A stretch of DNA of 16,320 nt from an uncultured Lachnospiraceae bacterium (GCA_910586095.1 CAJUHQ010000083.1:1-16320); one strand, 5' to 3'; shown: positions 7,587 to 15,895, counted from the stretch's first letter. The notes: generated by a model from the sequence alone, not told the origin. A program made the numbers and translations.

Positions 7587-8798
7587 CTAGTTTTTTTGCA
7601 TGTTAGACTTGTTTAGCTTTTTTGCATCAGCTCGTAGCTGCTGTGTTCGGGCAATATCATATTTACAATTCTTTGGATCTTTTTGAAACGCTTCAAGTGC
7701 TTTATTATACAGCTCTATAGCCTTGTCGAGATCCTCTCCATTTTCCACAAGATAATATGCTTGTGACTGATATATTGCTCCAATTTTGGCAAAATCTTCT
7801 GAAAAATATTGCTGTAAAATCTGGTTCGCCTTTGTATAATATTGATCGCTCTTGTCATATTGTTTGGTATCGGCATAAAAATTTCCCATTGCGCGAAAAT
7901 ACCCTTGTGCCTGATCTGGTGCATTTTCAAGATTATCTTCTATGATAGAACGCCCTTTTTCATACCATGAATCAGCTTCTTCTAGTGCTCCTAGCTTCCA
8001 ACAACACCTAGCAGCAAGCTTGTAATGATCTGCCAATTCAAGTGGATCGGCATCCTTCAAACGCCATATAATCTGTTTTTGCAGTTGCAATGCATAATTA
8101 AAATCACAGTGAAGCGCATTTTGATAAAATTCATTTTCAAATAATTGTTGTAACTCCTCAAGTGTCAATATCTTTCTGTGAATCACATGTAGACTCTCTA
8201 GCTTCCCATCTATGTCTGCAAACACACCAATCAAAAACACATTATTTTCATCATTAAAATTAAGAGAATAATGCTTTGTATATCCCTTATTAGGATGAAG
8301 CTTCGTATAATCTACCCCGTACTTAGCAAATGCCGAAGCAATCTGTGTGTCTGTCTCGAAAATCTCATGACTATCACTCTGTAATAGCTCTGCTACGATC
8401 ATGATTGTCAATATCCCCGAAAACTCTAAATCCACAGGAGTACCAACTACACCTTCATCTGTTTGATCTCCAAAAACTACCATAAGATTTTGTGTGTTCG
8501 TACAAATTCCTACTAATACTTCCTGCAAAGTACCAATCACCAAAACTGGTATATATCCATCATTTGTCTCCAACTGAATCTCGACCATATAATCAGGATG
8601 CCAAATTTGAAATGAGTTTTCATTTTGGTTGATATGTAAATATCCATAACATTCCAAAAACTCCCTCAACAATAATGGAAATACTAGATTTCGCTTCTTT
8701 TCATTTTTGATAAAATCTCCCTGCCAGATACCATTCTTCTCACCATGATAAAACACTTCCATCGCATAAAGTGGTGGTAAATTATATTGTATTCCCAT
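7587..8798 (-). CDS. TPR protein with SUKH/SMI1-like N-terminal region
   Basis: A 403-residue protein with no signal peptide, so probably cytoplasmic. The C-terminal part has about three tetratricopeptide-type helix pairs (255-289, 297-330, 338-373; for example ALEEADSWYEKG, QYDKSDQYYTKA, DLDKAIELYNKALEAF), pointing to protein binding. The N-terminal 1-140 reads LLLREFLECYGYLHIN, DGYIPVLVIG, VLVGICTN, NLMVVFGD, and then FSGILTIMIVAELL. This order of segments resembles SUKH (SMI1/KNR4) proteins, many of which are toxin immunity proteins; this is my inference from pattern only. The start ATG has AAGGAGG 6 nt upstream. It is divergent from the FliD-like gene. No toxin gene is seen nearby. Confidence 0.8.
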   Translation of the reverse strand: MGIQYNLPPLYAMEVFYHGEKNGIWQGDFIKNEKKRNLVFPLLLREFLECYGYLHINQNENSFQIWHPDYMVEIQLETNDGYIPVLVIGTLQEVLVGICTNTQNLMVVFGDQTDEGVVGTPVDLEFSGILTIMIVAELLQSDSHEIFETDTQIASAFAKYGVDYTKLHPNKGYTKHYSLNFNDENNVFLIGVFADIDGKLESLHVIHRKILTLEELQQLFENEFYQNALHCDFNYALQLQKQIIWRLKDADPLELADHYKLAARCCWKLGALEEADSWYEKGRSIIEDNLENAPDQAQGYFRAMGNFYADTKQYDKSDQYYTKANQILQQYFSEDFAKIGAIYQSQAYYLVENGEDLDKAIELYNKALEAFQKDPKNCKYDIARTQQLRADAKKLNKSNMQKN

Positions 8799-9262
8799 AA
8801 AAATCCTCCTTACTTCTTTCAGTGATTTTTCTTCCTTTGATACTACAAAATTTTGCTTGCATTATCAAATATCAAAAACTCCAACAGTCTATTTAAAAAA
8901 GCATATCACAAGAACCTGTACAAATCAACTAAAGTACCTACTATCAAAAAACATACGCTTAAACAGTTTTGTCTATGTATCTAAAAAGTGTTTGAATATA
9001 AAATAACCTTCTTTTATATTTTCTGTGCGCCGCTTTTGGACATAGTTCTCGCGCAAAAGACCATGCATAAAATAGTTGTAAATTGTGTGAAAATGAGCTA
9101 TACTTTTTATAAAATCTTTTTATGAGAAGTTAGTAGACCCTATAATATTGAAATGACAGGTCCATTTGAAAATTATCATTTTTTAATCATGAGATTTGTG
9201 TTCGCGCGTTGTTTGTCACAAACTCGTCATATACAAAAAACAGCGCAGAAAGGGAGTATATT
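8799..9262. other. Divergent intergenic region
   Basis: This gap holds the promoters of the TPR gene (minus) and the FliD-like gene (plus). On the minus side a candidate TTGATA-17-TAGTAT can be read near 8843-8871; it is weak. The remaining AT-rich sequence between about 8890 and 9070 shows no gene, RNA or strong repeat that I can identify. Confidence 0.4.
9076..9104 (+). promoter_or_regulatory. Putative promoter of the FliD-like gene
   Basis: TTGTAA (9076-9081), a 17-bp spacer and TATACT (9099-9104) would start a transcript near 9111 with a leader of about 150 nt. A perfect TATAAT at 9141-9146 is an alternative -10 but has no good -35 at the right distance. Confidence 0.45.
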
Positions 9263-10231
9263 ATGGCAACAATCGACTTATTAGATAAAATTGCAAGTAA
9301 TAATGGTATCTATAAAAACACATATAAAAAACGACTGCTCACAATAGATGAATCTGTAGAACAGCTTCAAAAAAATATGAAAAGCTTTAAGAAAAATGTA
9401 AAGTCATTAAAAAACTATGCTTCTCAGCAAACACCCAAATCAAAAGTAGCAAGGCAGTTCAAAGATCTCGCAAAATCGTTTACATCTCTGACCAAAAATA
9501 TGGACGATATCCCTGACCCAGAACTTCGCGCTCAACTGTCAGAATTGTCGGATCTCTTTTCTAAAAATGAAAAACAACTCAAAAGTATAGGTCTTGTACA
9601 GGCTGATAACAAGCTAACTTTTAAAGAAGATATTTTTGATGATGCAGAAGATGAATTTCTTGACAGCCTTCTTATCGGAAAAGATTGCTTTATCAAACAG
9701 GTTGACAAGATTCTACGTAAGACAGAAAAATGTGCCGACGACGCAAAGTATGATGTAGTCAATCGAAAAATTTCAAAGACAATGCACTATAGTTCTGCTG
9801 AATTGGGGTTTGCATATACTTTTGAATCTATCTCAGCCCTAAAACGGGTTGATGGTGCCGTACAGGCTGGAACGCTTACGACAGATCAGCAAAAGAGTAT
9901 CACTGAAAACTTAAAACTATTTAGTAAGCATGCTTTTAACGTCAATGAAAGCAATCCAACCGATAGTCAAAAAGAAATTCAAAAACTGTGTGAACTACAG
10001 AAAGAAAAGCTTCTCGATGTCGGAATTTTATACACTGCTGACAACAATCTAGAATTCCAAACTGATCCTCCGCTCGATATGAGTACAGCGCGTTTTCAAA
10101 CTGCATTTCATGATCTGTTTGGTGCAAATTCCACATTTGGAGAAGCCATACAAAAATATTGCCAGGATGAGGCTGGTGATCTTATCAACCTAAAAAAATC
10201 TGGTGCTTCTTTGATTGACGCATACATATAA
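9263..10231 (+). CDS. Helical protein with duplicated FliD C-terminal-like module
   Basis: A 322-residue, lysine-rich, mostly helical protein with no signal peptide or TM helix. Two stretches share a layout: IGLVQADNKLTFKEDIFDDA with following FIKQVDKIL (109-150), and VGILYTADNNLEFQ with RFQTAFHDLFGANSTFGEAI (253-296). The pattern (Gly-Ile/Leu, short linker, Asn-x-Leu-x-Phe, then a helix ending in a short G/N turn) is what the C-terminal region of the flagellar cap protein FliD shows just before its last coiled coil. A basic helical region (30-80) precedes repeat one and helix 205-250 precedes repeat two. The end SGASLIDAYI also looks like the close of flagellar hook-associated proteins. No flagellar genes are nearby, so the role is unknown. 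The ATG at 9263 has AAAGGGAG 6 nt upstream; the TTG at 9209 does not. Confidence 0.8.
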   Translation: MATIDLLDKIASNNGIYKNTYKKRLLTIDESVEQLQKNMKSFKKNVKSLKNYASQQTPKSKVARQFKDLAKSFTSLTKNMDDIPDPELRAQLSELSDLFSKNEKQLKSIGLVQADNKLTFKEDIFDDAEDEFLDSLLIGKDCFIKQVDKILRKTEKCADDAKYDVVNRKISKTMHYSSAELGFAYTFESISALKRVDGAVQAGTLTTDQQKSITENLKLFSKHAFNVNESNPTDSQKEIQKLCELQKEKLLDVGILYTADNNLEFQTDPPLDMSTARFQTAFHDLFGANSTFGEAIQKYCQDEAGDLINLKKSGASLIDAYI

Positions 10232-10651
10232 AAAATACTTTTCATAATTAACTTCATATTCATTCCCATTTCTACGTATCTCAATGATGATTACAGCGTA
10301 GACACAACTTTAAACATAAAGGCTTATCAATTATAAATCCTTCTATAATTGATAAGCCTTTTTAGTGACATCACTTTCTATACATAAAACTCTATATAAA
10401 CCCCACACGCTATATGCACAAGCCTGTATATACGCCATGTGACTTTCTATCCTGCAACCACTACTCTCACATAGCCAAATAAGATCTTCTTCTTATAGCC
10501 GTACTCTTGTTGTTCTAATACCAAAATTCTCTATTTTATCCTCAATCGCAACATAGCATTGTATCCATAACATCTTCTATATTTGATAGTCACCCTATTG
10601 CATTTCATATAGTTAAATTATTATCAATCGTTTACATACAACTACTTTCAT
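10232..10651. other. Intergenic gap between convergent genes
   Basis: Apart from the perfect terminator at 10318-10363, I see no gene or structured element. The roughly 290 bp to the end of the metal permease gene are AT-rich and carry no hairpin that would clearly terminate the minus-strand metal operon. Confidence 0.5.
10318..10363 (+). terminator. Rho-independent terminator of the FliD-like gene (bidirectional)
   Basis: AAAGGCTTATCAATTATA and its exact complement form an 18-bp stem with an 8-nt loop, followed by five T's in total on the plus strand. On the minus strand the stem is followed by TTTATGTTT, so it could also stop readthrough from the zinc operon. It lies about 87 bp after the stop codon. 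Confidence 0.93.
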
Positions 10652-11494
10652 TTAAGAAGTAAACCGTATCAGTAGGCGCCCTACTGCACAGTTGACAAAA
10701 AATACCACAATGTTGGCTGCCACAATAGTCGCGCCAACCGGCGTAGAAAAAAGAATAGACAGAACAATACCTGCCAATGCACAACTCACAGATAAAATTG
10801 CCGCATATGCCACTACTCCCTTAAAGTTTTGTATGACACGCATAGCAGACAATGCAGGGAAAATCACAAGCGCTGATATTAAAAGTGAGCCGACCAGATT
10901 CATTGCAAGTACAATCATAACGGCTGTGACAACTGCAATCAACATATTGTAAGCTCCTGCTCGTATTCCTGTAGCACGTGCAAAATTCTCATCAAATGTC
11001 ACTGCAAAAATGCGATTATATAATAAAATATAAATCAGAACTACCACTACTGACATTATCACGCACAACACCACCTCTGCGCGCGTTAATGTTAGTATCG
11101 ATGTTGAACCAAAAAGAGTACTACACACATCACCCGCTATATTAGCCGATGTCGAAAAAAGATCTAAAATTAAATATCCCACTGCAAGCGAACCTACAGA
11201 AAGCATGGCAATCGCTGCATCTCCGTGTGAACGTGGGTTCTGTCCTGTGTGCAAGATAAGAATTGCCGCAATCACTGTCACTGGCATCACCACCAGCGAT
11301 GTGCTAGTCATATCCAACACTGTCGCAATTGCCAATGCGCCAAATGCAACATGAGACAAGCCATCCCCAATATAGGAAAAACGCTTGAGCACCAATGTGA
11401 CTCCCAAAAGTGATGAGCACAGTGCAATCAATGTTCCAACAATCAACGCATATCGCACAAACGGATATGACAGATAAAATTGTATTGTGCTCAT
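10652..11494 (-). CDS. znuB: Metal ABC transporter permease (ABC-3 family)
   Basis: A 280-residue integral membrane protein of the ZnuB/MntB/TroC group with about eight hydrophobic helices. Family segments seen are LKRFSYIGDGLSHVAFGALA (36-55), FDENFARATGIRAGAYNMLI (167-186), VGSLLISALVIFPALSAMRV (201-220) and STPVGATIV (250-258). It moves Zn2+ or Mn2+ across the cytoplasmic membrane with the ATPase and receptor encoded upstream. The start ATG at 11494 overlaps the ATPase stop as ATGA, which indicates translational coupling. GGGGGA lies about 9 nt upstream. An upstream in-frame ATG at 11521 would lie inside the ATPase gene and is unlikely. It is the last gene of the operon. Zinc is favoured over manganese only because of the receptor's histidine loop. 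Confidence 0.9.
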   Translation of the reverse strand: MSTIQFYLSYPFVRYALIVGTLIALCSSLLGVTLVLKRFSYIGDGLSHVAFGALAIATVLDMTSTSLVVMPVTVIAAILILHTGQNPRSHGDAAIAMLSVGSLAVGYLILDLFSTSANIAGDVCSTLFGSTSILTLTRAEVVLCVIMSVVVVLIYILLYNRIFAVTFDENFARATGIRAGAYNMLIAVVTAVMIVLAMNLVGSLLISALVIFPALSAMRVIQNFKGVVAYAAILSVSCALAGIVLSILFSTPVGATIVAANIVVFFVNCAVGRLLIRFTS

Positions 11495-12192
11495 ATTTGA
11501 TATTCCCCCAATTCTCTCCAAAAATTACTTTTCATATATTCTTTTGTTGTTCCAATAAACGATTGATCTTTTTCCACATGCAGGATGCGATTTGCATACT
11601 GTACTGCTGCGCGAATATCATGTGACACCATAACGACTGTAAGCTTGTCTTTATTCAACTCTCGTATCAATTCATAAAACTGAGCTGTTACTTTTGGATC
11701 TAACCCCGTAACTGGCTCGTCGAGCAGCAAAAGTTTCGACGACGCACAAAGCGCTCTAGCCAAAAGCACACGTTGCTGCTGACCCCCTGACAGATTGCGA
11801 TAACAATGCTTTTTTAAGCTCCAAATATCCATGCGCCTCATATTTTGTTCGGCCAACTTTTTTTGTGCCTTGCCAAAAAACGGTCTCCATCCGCATTTTG
11901 GAAGAGTTCCTGACAGTACAATTTCCCATACAGATGCCGGAAAATCTTTTTGCACAAATGTCTGCTGTGGCAAATATCCAATTTCATGTGTTCCCACTCC
12001 ATCACCATAGAGAATGGTTCCACTCATAAGAGGTGTCAATCCTAGCAGTGCTTTCACCAATGTACTCTTTCCTGCTCCATTCTCTCCGACAATACACAGA
12101 TAATCCCCTGCATACACTTCAAAATTAATATTTTGTGCCACTGGCACACCCTCATAGCCCAACATCAAATTCTCACATTTTATATATGACAT
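11491..12192 (-). CDS. znuC: Metal ABC transporter ATP-binding protein
   Basis: A 233-residue ATPase of the ZnuC/AdcC/MntA group that energises metal import. Walker A GENGAGKS is at 36-43, the Q-loop is LPQQ with Q76, the signature LSGGQ is at 134-138, Walker B LLLLDE is at 154-159 and the switch histidine is H191. All are intact and the length is typical. The start ATG at 12192 follows GGGAG at about 6 nt. It begins 27 nt after the receptor stop and overlaps the permease start by 4 nt, so the three genes form one operon. Confidence 0.94.
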   Translation of the reverse strand: MSYIKCENLMLGYEGVPVAQNINFEVYAGDYLCIVGENGAGKSTLVKALLGLTPLMSGTILYGDGVGTHEIGYLPQQTFVQKDFPASVWEIVLSGTLPKCGWRPFFGKAQKKLAEQNMRRMDIWSLKKHCYRNLSGGQQQRVLLARALCASSKLLLLDEPVTGLDPKVTAQFYELIRELNKDKLTVVMVSHDIRAAVQYANRILHVEKDQSFIGTTKEYMKSNFWRELGEYQI

Positions 12193-12219
12193 TTCCTACT
12201 CCCTTATCGTGTAGACACC

Positions 12220-13212
12220 TTATGAATCTAGCCCCACCAGTTGTTTAAGCACCCGCAAATTTTCTTCCATTGCCGACAGATAGCTCACTCCACTATCAAT
12301 ATCCTTGCGCGAGATTGATTGTAGTGAATTCATTCGCAGTATCTGCTGGTCTTTAGTCTGTGTGTTTTCAATAATTACCCTAGCGAGCCGATCACTAGTG
12401 CGATCTGTCACTATCACAAAATCAAGTCCTAATTCATCTAGTTTTTCTGATAAAAAGGCCACAATCGCAAAACTAGCTCCTGTCTGCGCGCTACATCCCT
12501 CAAAGGCCGCATAATATTTTAAATCATAGTCCTCCACAAAGTACCGAAATGCAAATCGGTCTGCAAATAATAATGTATCTACGCTACCATTTGTCACCAC
12601 CTGTTCAAACGCAGTATCTAACGTCTCTAATTTTGCTGTGTATGCTATGCAATTATCTGTGTACAACTGTGCATGTTCCTGTTCTATCTCTCCTAATGCC
12701 ACACTAATATACTCTGTCAAAAATGCTGCATTGCGCAAAGACAGCCACACATGCTCATCATACTCACCACCATGATCTTCATGGTCATGCTCCTCCATGC
12801 CATCCACTGCTTCCTCTTCTACAAGCCTTTTGTCTAATGCCTCCATCATATTGATGACATACATATTAGAATGAACAGCATCTTTTATAACATCCTCCGC
12901 CCAGCTATCCGATTCACCTCCCACATAAATAAACATGTCACACATAGAAATCCTTGCGATATCCAAAGCAGAGGGCTGAAAATTATGCAAATCATTGCCA
13001 CTTTCCATAAGCACTGTCAAATGAAATTGTTCCTCGTTGCCTGCTATCAAATTTTTCACCCAGTCATATTGCACAAAGGTAGTGCAGACAATATGAATAC
13101 GTCCATCGTCTGCGATATCTAGCTCATAAGGCTTCTTTGCACAGCCTCCTATCCCCAACATTAGAAATACTCCCACAAACAATACACAATAGTGTATAAC
13201 TTTTTTAATCAT
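12220..13212 (-). CDS. znuA: Zinc/manganese-binding receptor lipoprotein (cluster A-I)
   Basis: A 330-residue receptor with a lipoprotein signal: lipobox IGGC, C24 lipidated. The metal-site histidines H76 (in DLHNFQPS) and H154 (in YDEHVWLS) are present. Between them a charged loop HDHEDHGGEYDEH (142-154) is rich in His/Asp/Glu, typical of zinc rather than manganese receptors. The third canonical ligand, usually His in a HxAFxY context, is absent: the segment reads FADRFAFRYF (216-225), with D218 or R219 in its place. Similar DRFxFRY segments occur, as far as I recall, in clostridial members, so this may be a subfamily trait. The ATG at 13212 has GGGAG 6 nt upstream; an open reading extension to 13302 lacks this and would start inside the promoter. 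It is the first gene of the operon. Confidence 0.93.
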   Translation of the reverse strand: MIKKVIHYCVLFVGVFLMLGIGGCAKKPYELDIADDGRIHIVCTTFVQYDWVKNLIAGNEEQFHLTVLMESGNDLHNFQPSALDIARISMCDMFIYVGGESDSWAEDVIKDAVHSNMYVINMMEALDKRLVEEEAVDGMEEHDHEDHGGEYDEHVWLSLRNAAFLTEYISVALGEIEQEHAQLYTDNCIAYTAKLETLDTAFEQVVTNGSVDTLLFADRFAFRYFVEDYDLKYYAAFEGCSAQTGASFAIVAFLSEKLDELGLDFVIVTDRTSDRLARVIIENTQTKDQQILRMNSLQSISRKDIDSGVSYLSAMEENLRVLKQLVGLDS

Positions 13213-13336
13213 ATCAATCTCCCATAATAGAGCCGTTTTATTTGGATCAGAAAATTTTCCATCTCTATTTGTACCTTTTCCAAATTTGCAACTCATTTGC
13301 ATTTTGTATTATATAAGCAGATTGTTTTCTTGTCAA
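13213..13336 (-). promoter_or_regulatory. Zinc operon promoter and leader
   Basis: Read on the minus strand: TTGACA (13336-13331), a 17-bp spacer and TATAAT (13313-13308), both fully consensus. The predicted start is near 13301 and the leader is about 90 nt to the receptor ATG. An inverted repeat covers the start site (see separate entry). A promoter this strong would need a repressor to be zinc-responsive. Confidence 0.85.
13287..13301. promoter_or_regulatory. Candidate operator at the zinc promoter start site
   Basis: TGCAACTCATTTGCA has perfect 5-bp arms TGCAA/TTGCA around a 5-bp centre, and the flanking A/T runs extend the symmetry (AAATGCAA on one side, TTGCAAATTT on the other). It lies right at the predicted transcription start, where a repressor would block initiation. 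It does not match the published Zur (ATTACGAT-type) or AdcR (TTAACYRGTTAA) sites as I know them. Confidence 0.5.
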
Positions 13337-13456
13337 GCACTTTTGCCTTGCTGAAATCTCCCTAGCTCTTTATATACCTTTCATATATAATCATCTATCC
13401 TACTATTAGCAGGGCAAACAAAATAATCTTCTTTTTTCTTACCCCGTGAATCAAAA

Positions 13457-13483
13457 GTGGCACATTGCACAGCAATGTACCAC
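13457..13483 (-). terminator. Rho-independent terminator of the GH18 gene
   Basis: On the minus strand GTGGTACATTG-ctgtg-CAATGTGCCAC forms an 11-bp stem with one G-T pair and a 5-nt loop, followed by TTTTGATT. It lies about 90 nt after the GH18 stop codon and before the zinc operon promoter, so it separates the two transcripts. Confidence 0.75.
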
Positions 13484-13573
13484 TCTCTACTATAATTTTA
13501 TTCTTTTGTATAGTATCTCTATTTTTCTAGCGGCTCTAGACAAGCTTCTTTGTCACCATCACCTCTGTAACAT

Positions 13574-15289
13574 TTAGTTGCTTACATACTCCGCAATCAC
13601 ATCCCAAACCGCTGGATTTTCAAGCCCAAGCTTCCATGCCGCTACGCCTTTAATCCCCTGATTTTGCATTACCTGTAATTTTACACGAATAGAATCGACA
13701 TCCTCCAACCAGCACTGATACACTGTATCTTCTACCTGATACTCTGCATAGTTTTGGCAAAATTCATCCAGCCACACGGGTGTAACGCCTGTCCTATTAA
13801 TCCAGTCATTCTGTGCTGTCATAGTGAGTGTAGATGCCTTTAAGCCATTGGGACCTGACTCCCAAACTCTTGTATAAAAAGGAATCGCATTAATAATCTT
13901 TTCTGCGGGAACTACTTCCTTTGTGTTGGCAATACCACTCTCCACAAAATTAATAGATGCATTAGAGCCTGCGGCGCCTCCTCCTACATAATGTTCATCA
14001 TATCCCATAATAATGAAGTAATCCACCACAATTCCCTGCTCTTTTCGATTGTAGTGCGCTGTATACTCAGAAGGTACATAATTATCCACTGAGAGCACGA
14101 CTCCTCGTTTTCGTGTCTCAATAGAAAGTTCTCTTAGAAACTGCACAAAATGAATACCCGAATCGCTTCTTACTTTTTCAAAATCAATGTTAATACCATC
14201 TAGTCCATACGTATCTACTTGAGAAAGAAGACCATCAATCAAATGTCTGCGATTGACAGAGGAGGACAACAACTCCACAAAGTCAATCTCTACTCCATAT
14301 AAATCCTTGCTATCCACATCTGTGATGAGCGCCCAGACCTCAGCTCCAAGCTCATGTGCTTTTGATACATATGAAGCGCTGGCTAAACTAGAGAAATCTC
14401 CACTGTTGTTAGTGAGCCGAAACCATGTTGGTGAGATCACATTCACTGCCTTAGTCGAAGCCATTACATTCGCTAGATAATCTCCTCCCACCTCCTCAAA
14501 TACCTGATGGAATACTAGATTAATCTTTCCCTCTTTCTGGACATTATGATAGACTATTTCCTGAAAATCGGTTCCACCCAGCCGCGCCACTGTTGTTTCA
14601 TCTGTCAAAAATTTGTTTTCCACATAGCCAATAAACGCGTCAGTCGTTTTTACTTTAGACCAATTTTCCAATTGCTCTAGCACAATCACCTCGTCGCCTT
14701 TTGCCAAATCCACAAGAATATCACTCTTAACGCCGCCTTGGTAGCGCAATGCTGTCTTCCTAGATATACTCATCGTTGTATAATCGTCCCACTGTGTATA
14801 AATCTGCATATGCAGTGGTTCAGAGTACAAATGATACTCAAAATTTGCATAATTTTTTACATAATCTGCGGCAATATACAAAGTCTCTCCCTCATAAAAA
14901 GCCGCCTGATATCCTAAATCTTGTCCCACATCTGACACATACATGACATTGCTGCCTTCTCCAATCACAATTTTCACCACATCTGTGTCTGTCGTAAACA
15001 AAAGCACTTGCTCCGCGCTATTGACATAAAACCGTTGTGTAAAATACTGTTCCACTGTAGAAAGTGAAAAATAGCATACACCATCCCTCAATTTTGCCTT
15101 TTCAGGAACCACTGTGTCCTGTACCACCATAGCAATCTCATCCGCCTGTGTGAGACCAAAATACTCGTTTAAATCTGCTCGTTCCTTTGAATAAGAATAT
15201 TTTTCATAAATTTTACCGCCTAGTGCCACGCCCACCACAATAAAAATGAGAACAATCGGCACAAGCACCGTCATTACACGTTTTTTCAT
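13574..15289 (-). CDS. Membrane-anchored SH3-GH18 glycoside hydrolase
   Basis: A 571-residue protein with an N-terminal signal anchor (about 5-25), a region of about 120 residues resembling a copper-amine-oxidase-N or similar stalk domain (45-165), a bacterial SH3-like segment (about 175-232; for example LAKGDEVIVLEQLENWSKVK) and a C-terminal GH18 catalytic barrel (about 250-571). The GH18 signature is DGINIDFE (364-371), with E371 as the proton donor and D369 as its helper. Other conserved points are MGYDEHY (428-434) and the C-terminal W552 in AAWKLG. Related enzymes (YaaH/SleL, YdhD, LytE-like) hydrolyse N-acetylglucosaminyl bonds in peptidoglycan or spore cortex, so a cell-wall role outside the membrane is likely. 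The ATG at 15289 has GGGAGG 7 nt upstream. It is a single-gene transcript with its own promoter and terminator. Confidence 0.9.
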   Translation of the reverse strand: MKKRVMTVLVPIVLIFIVVGVALGGKIYEKYSYSKERADLNEYFGLTQADEIAMVVQDTVVPEKAKLRDGVCYFSLSTVEQYFTQRFYVNSAEQVLLFTTDTDVVKIVIGEGSNVMYVSDVGQDLGYQAAFYEGETLYIAADYVKNYANFEYHLYSEPLHMQIYTQWDDYTTMSISRKTALRYQGGVKSDILVDLAKGDEVIVLEQLENWSKVKTTDAFIGYVENKFLTDETTVARLGGTDFQEIVYHNVQKEGKINLVFHQVFEEVGGDYLANVMASTKAVNVISPTWFRLTNNSGDFSSLASASYVSKAHELGAEVWALITDVDSKDLYGVEIDFVELLSSSVNRRHLIDGLLSQVDTYGLDGINIDFEKVRSDSGIHFVQFLRELSIETRKRGVVLSVDNYVPSEYTAHYNRKEQGIVVDYFIIMGYDEHYVGGGAAGSNASINFVESGIANTKEVVPAEKIINAIPFYTRVWESGPNGLKASTLTMTAQNDWINRTGVTPVWLDEFCQNYAEYQVEDTVYQCWLEDVDSIRVKLQVMQNQGIKGVAAWKLGLENPAVWDVIAEYVSN

Positions 15290-15312
15290 ACGGATACCTC
15301 CCAATTGCTCTC

Positions 15313-15321
15313 ATTATAACA
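15313..15321 (-). promoter_or_regulatory. Extended -10 promoter of the GH18 gene
   Basis: On the minus strand TGTTATAAT (15321-15313) is an extended -10 box with a perfect TATAAT. No good -35 is seen 16-18 bp upstream, as expected for this promoter class. It lies 24 bp before the start codon, so the leader is short and the GGGAGG site lies just past the start of transcription. Confidence 0.65.
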
Positions 15322-15845
15322 AAAGTTTGATATGAAGTACACCAAAATTTTTTGCTATTCTTATTTTTACCACTTATTGTTGTTGATTTTTTACATTTTT
15401 GGAAAAGCCTTTAAAAATAGCTTCCATAATTTACCTGAAGTTGTGCCTACCATTTTTCATCTGCATATGATAAGATATAGATGTCCCGTCTGATTCATTT
15501 CGGTATACACGTTTTTTGACATTGGACACTAAGATCGAACCTGCAACATCGTATTTTATGTGTAATATCTATGCATAGAGGGGTCTTTATAACACATATG
15601 AATTATTGCATATACTACTATTGTGCCACAATGTTTGCTTTGGTTACAACAAAGCTTTTGTCCAAATTCCAAAAGGTATTTATGTGTGATATATAAACCT
15701 ATTGTATGCAAGATGTCAGAACATGTACAAAATCTTTCCAAAATAATATTGTATTGTTGGATATGTATCTGCAAAAAGCTAGCAAGTCGCTTTCTTTGTC
15801 ATGAGGTCTTTTCTTAACCTTATAAGACAATCTTTTTTGGCCTAT

Positions 15846-15895
15846 GATATTGCCTTTTTATTTACGATATTACCTTTGCTATATAAGGTAATATC
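15846..15895. promoter_or_regulatory. Operator-like triplet of GATATTRCCTT motifs
   Basis: GATATTGCCTT (15846-15856) and GATATTACCTT (15866-15876) lie exactly 20 bp apart, two helical turns. The second is mirrored as AAGGTAATATC (15885-15895), giving a perfect 11-bp inverted repeat with an 8-nt centre. The block could be a repressor operator or a hairpin. No T tract follows on either strand, which argues against a terminator. Confidence 0.5.

Noticed and set aside
10670..10686. Palindrome CAGTAGGCGCCCTACTG near the end of the metal permease gene
   Set aside because: It lies within the coding sequence, has no T tract and is explained by the codons for the permease C-terminus.
12220..13302. 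Longer form of the zinc receptor starting at 13302
   Set aside because: That ATG falls at the transcription start of a consensus promoter, has no ribosome site and would bury the lipoprotein signal 30 residues inside.
15556..15817. Short overlapping frames on both strands
   Set aside because: They have no ribosome sites, Cys/His-rich random-looking composition and overlap each other on opposite strands.
15866..15895. Perfect 11-bp inverted repeat as a terminator
   Set aside because: No run of T's follows on either strand, so an operator or other role is more likely.
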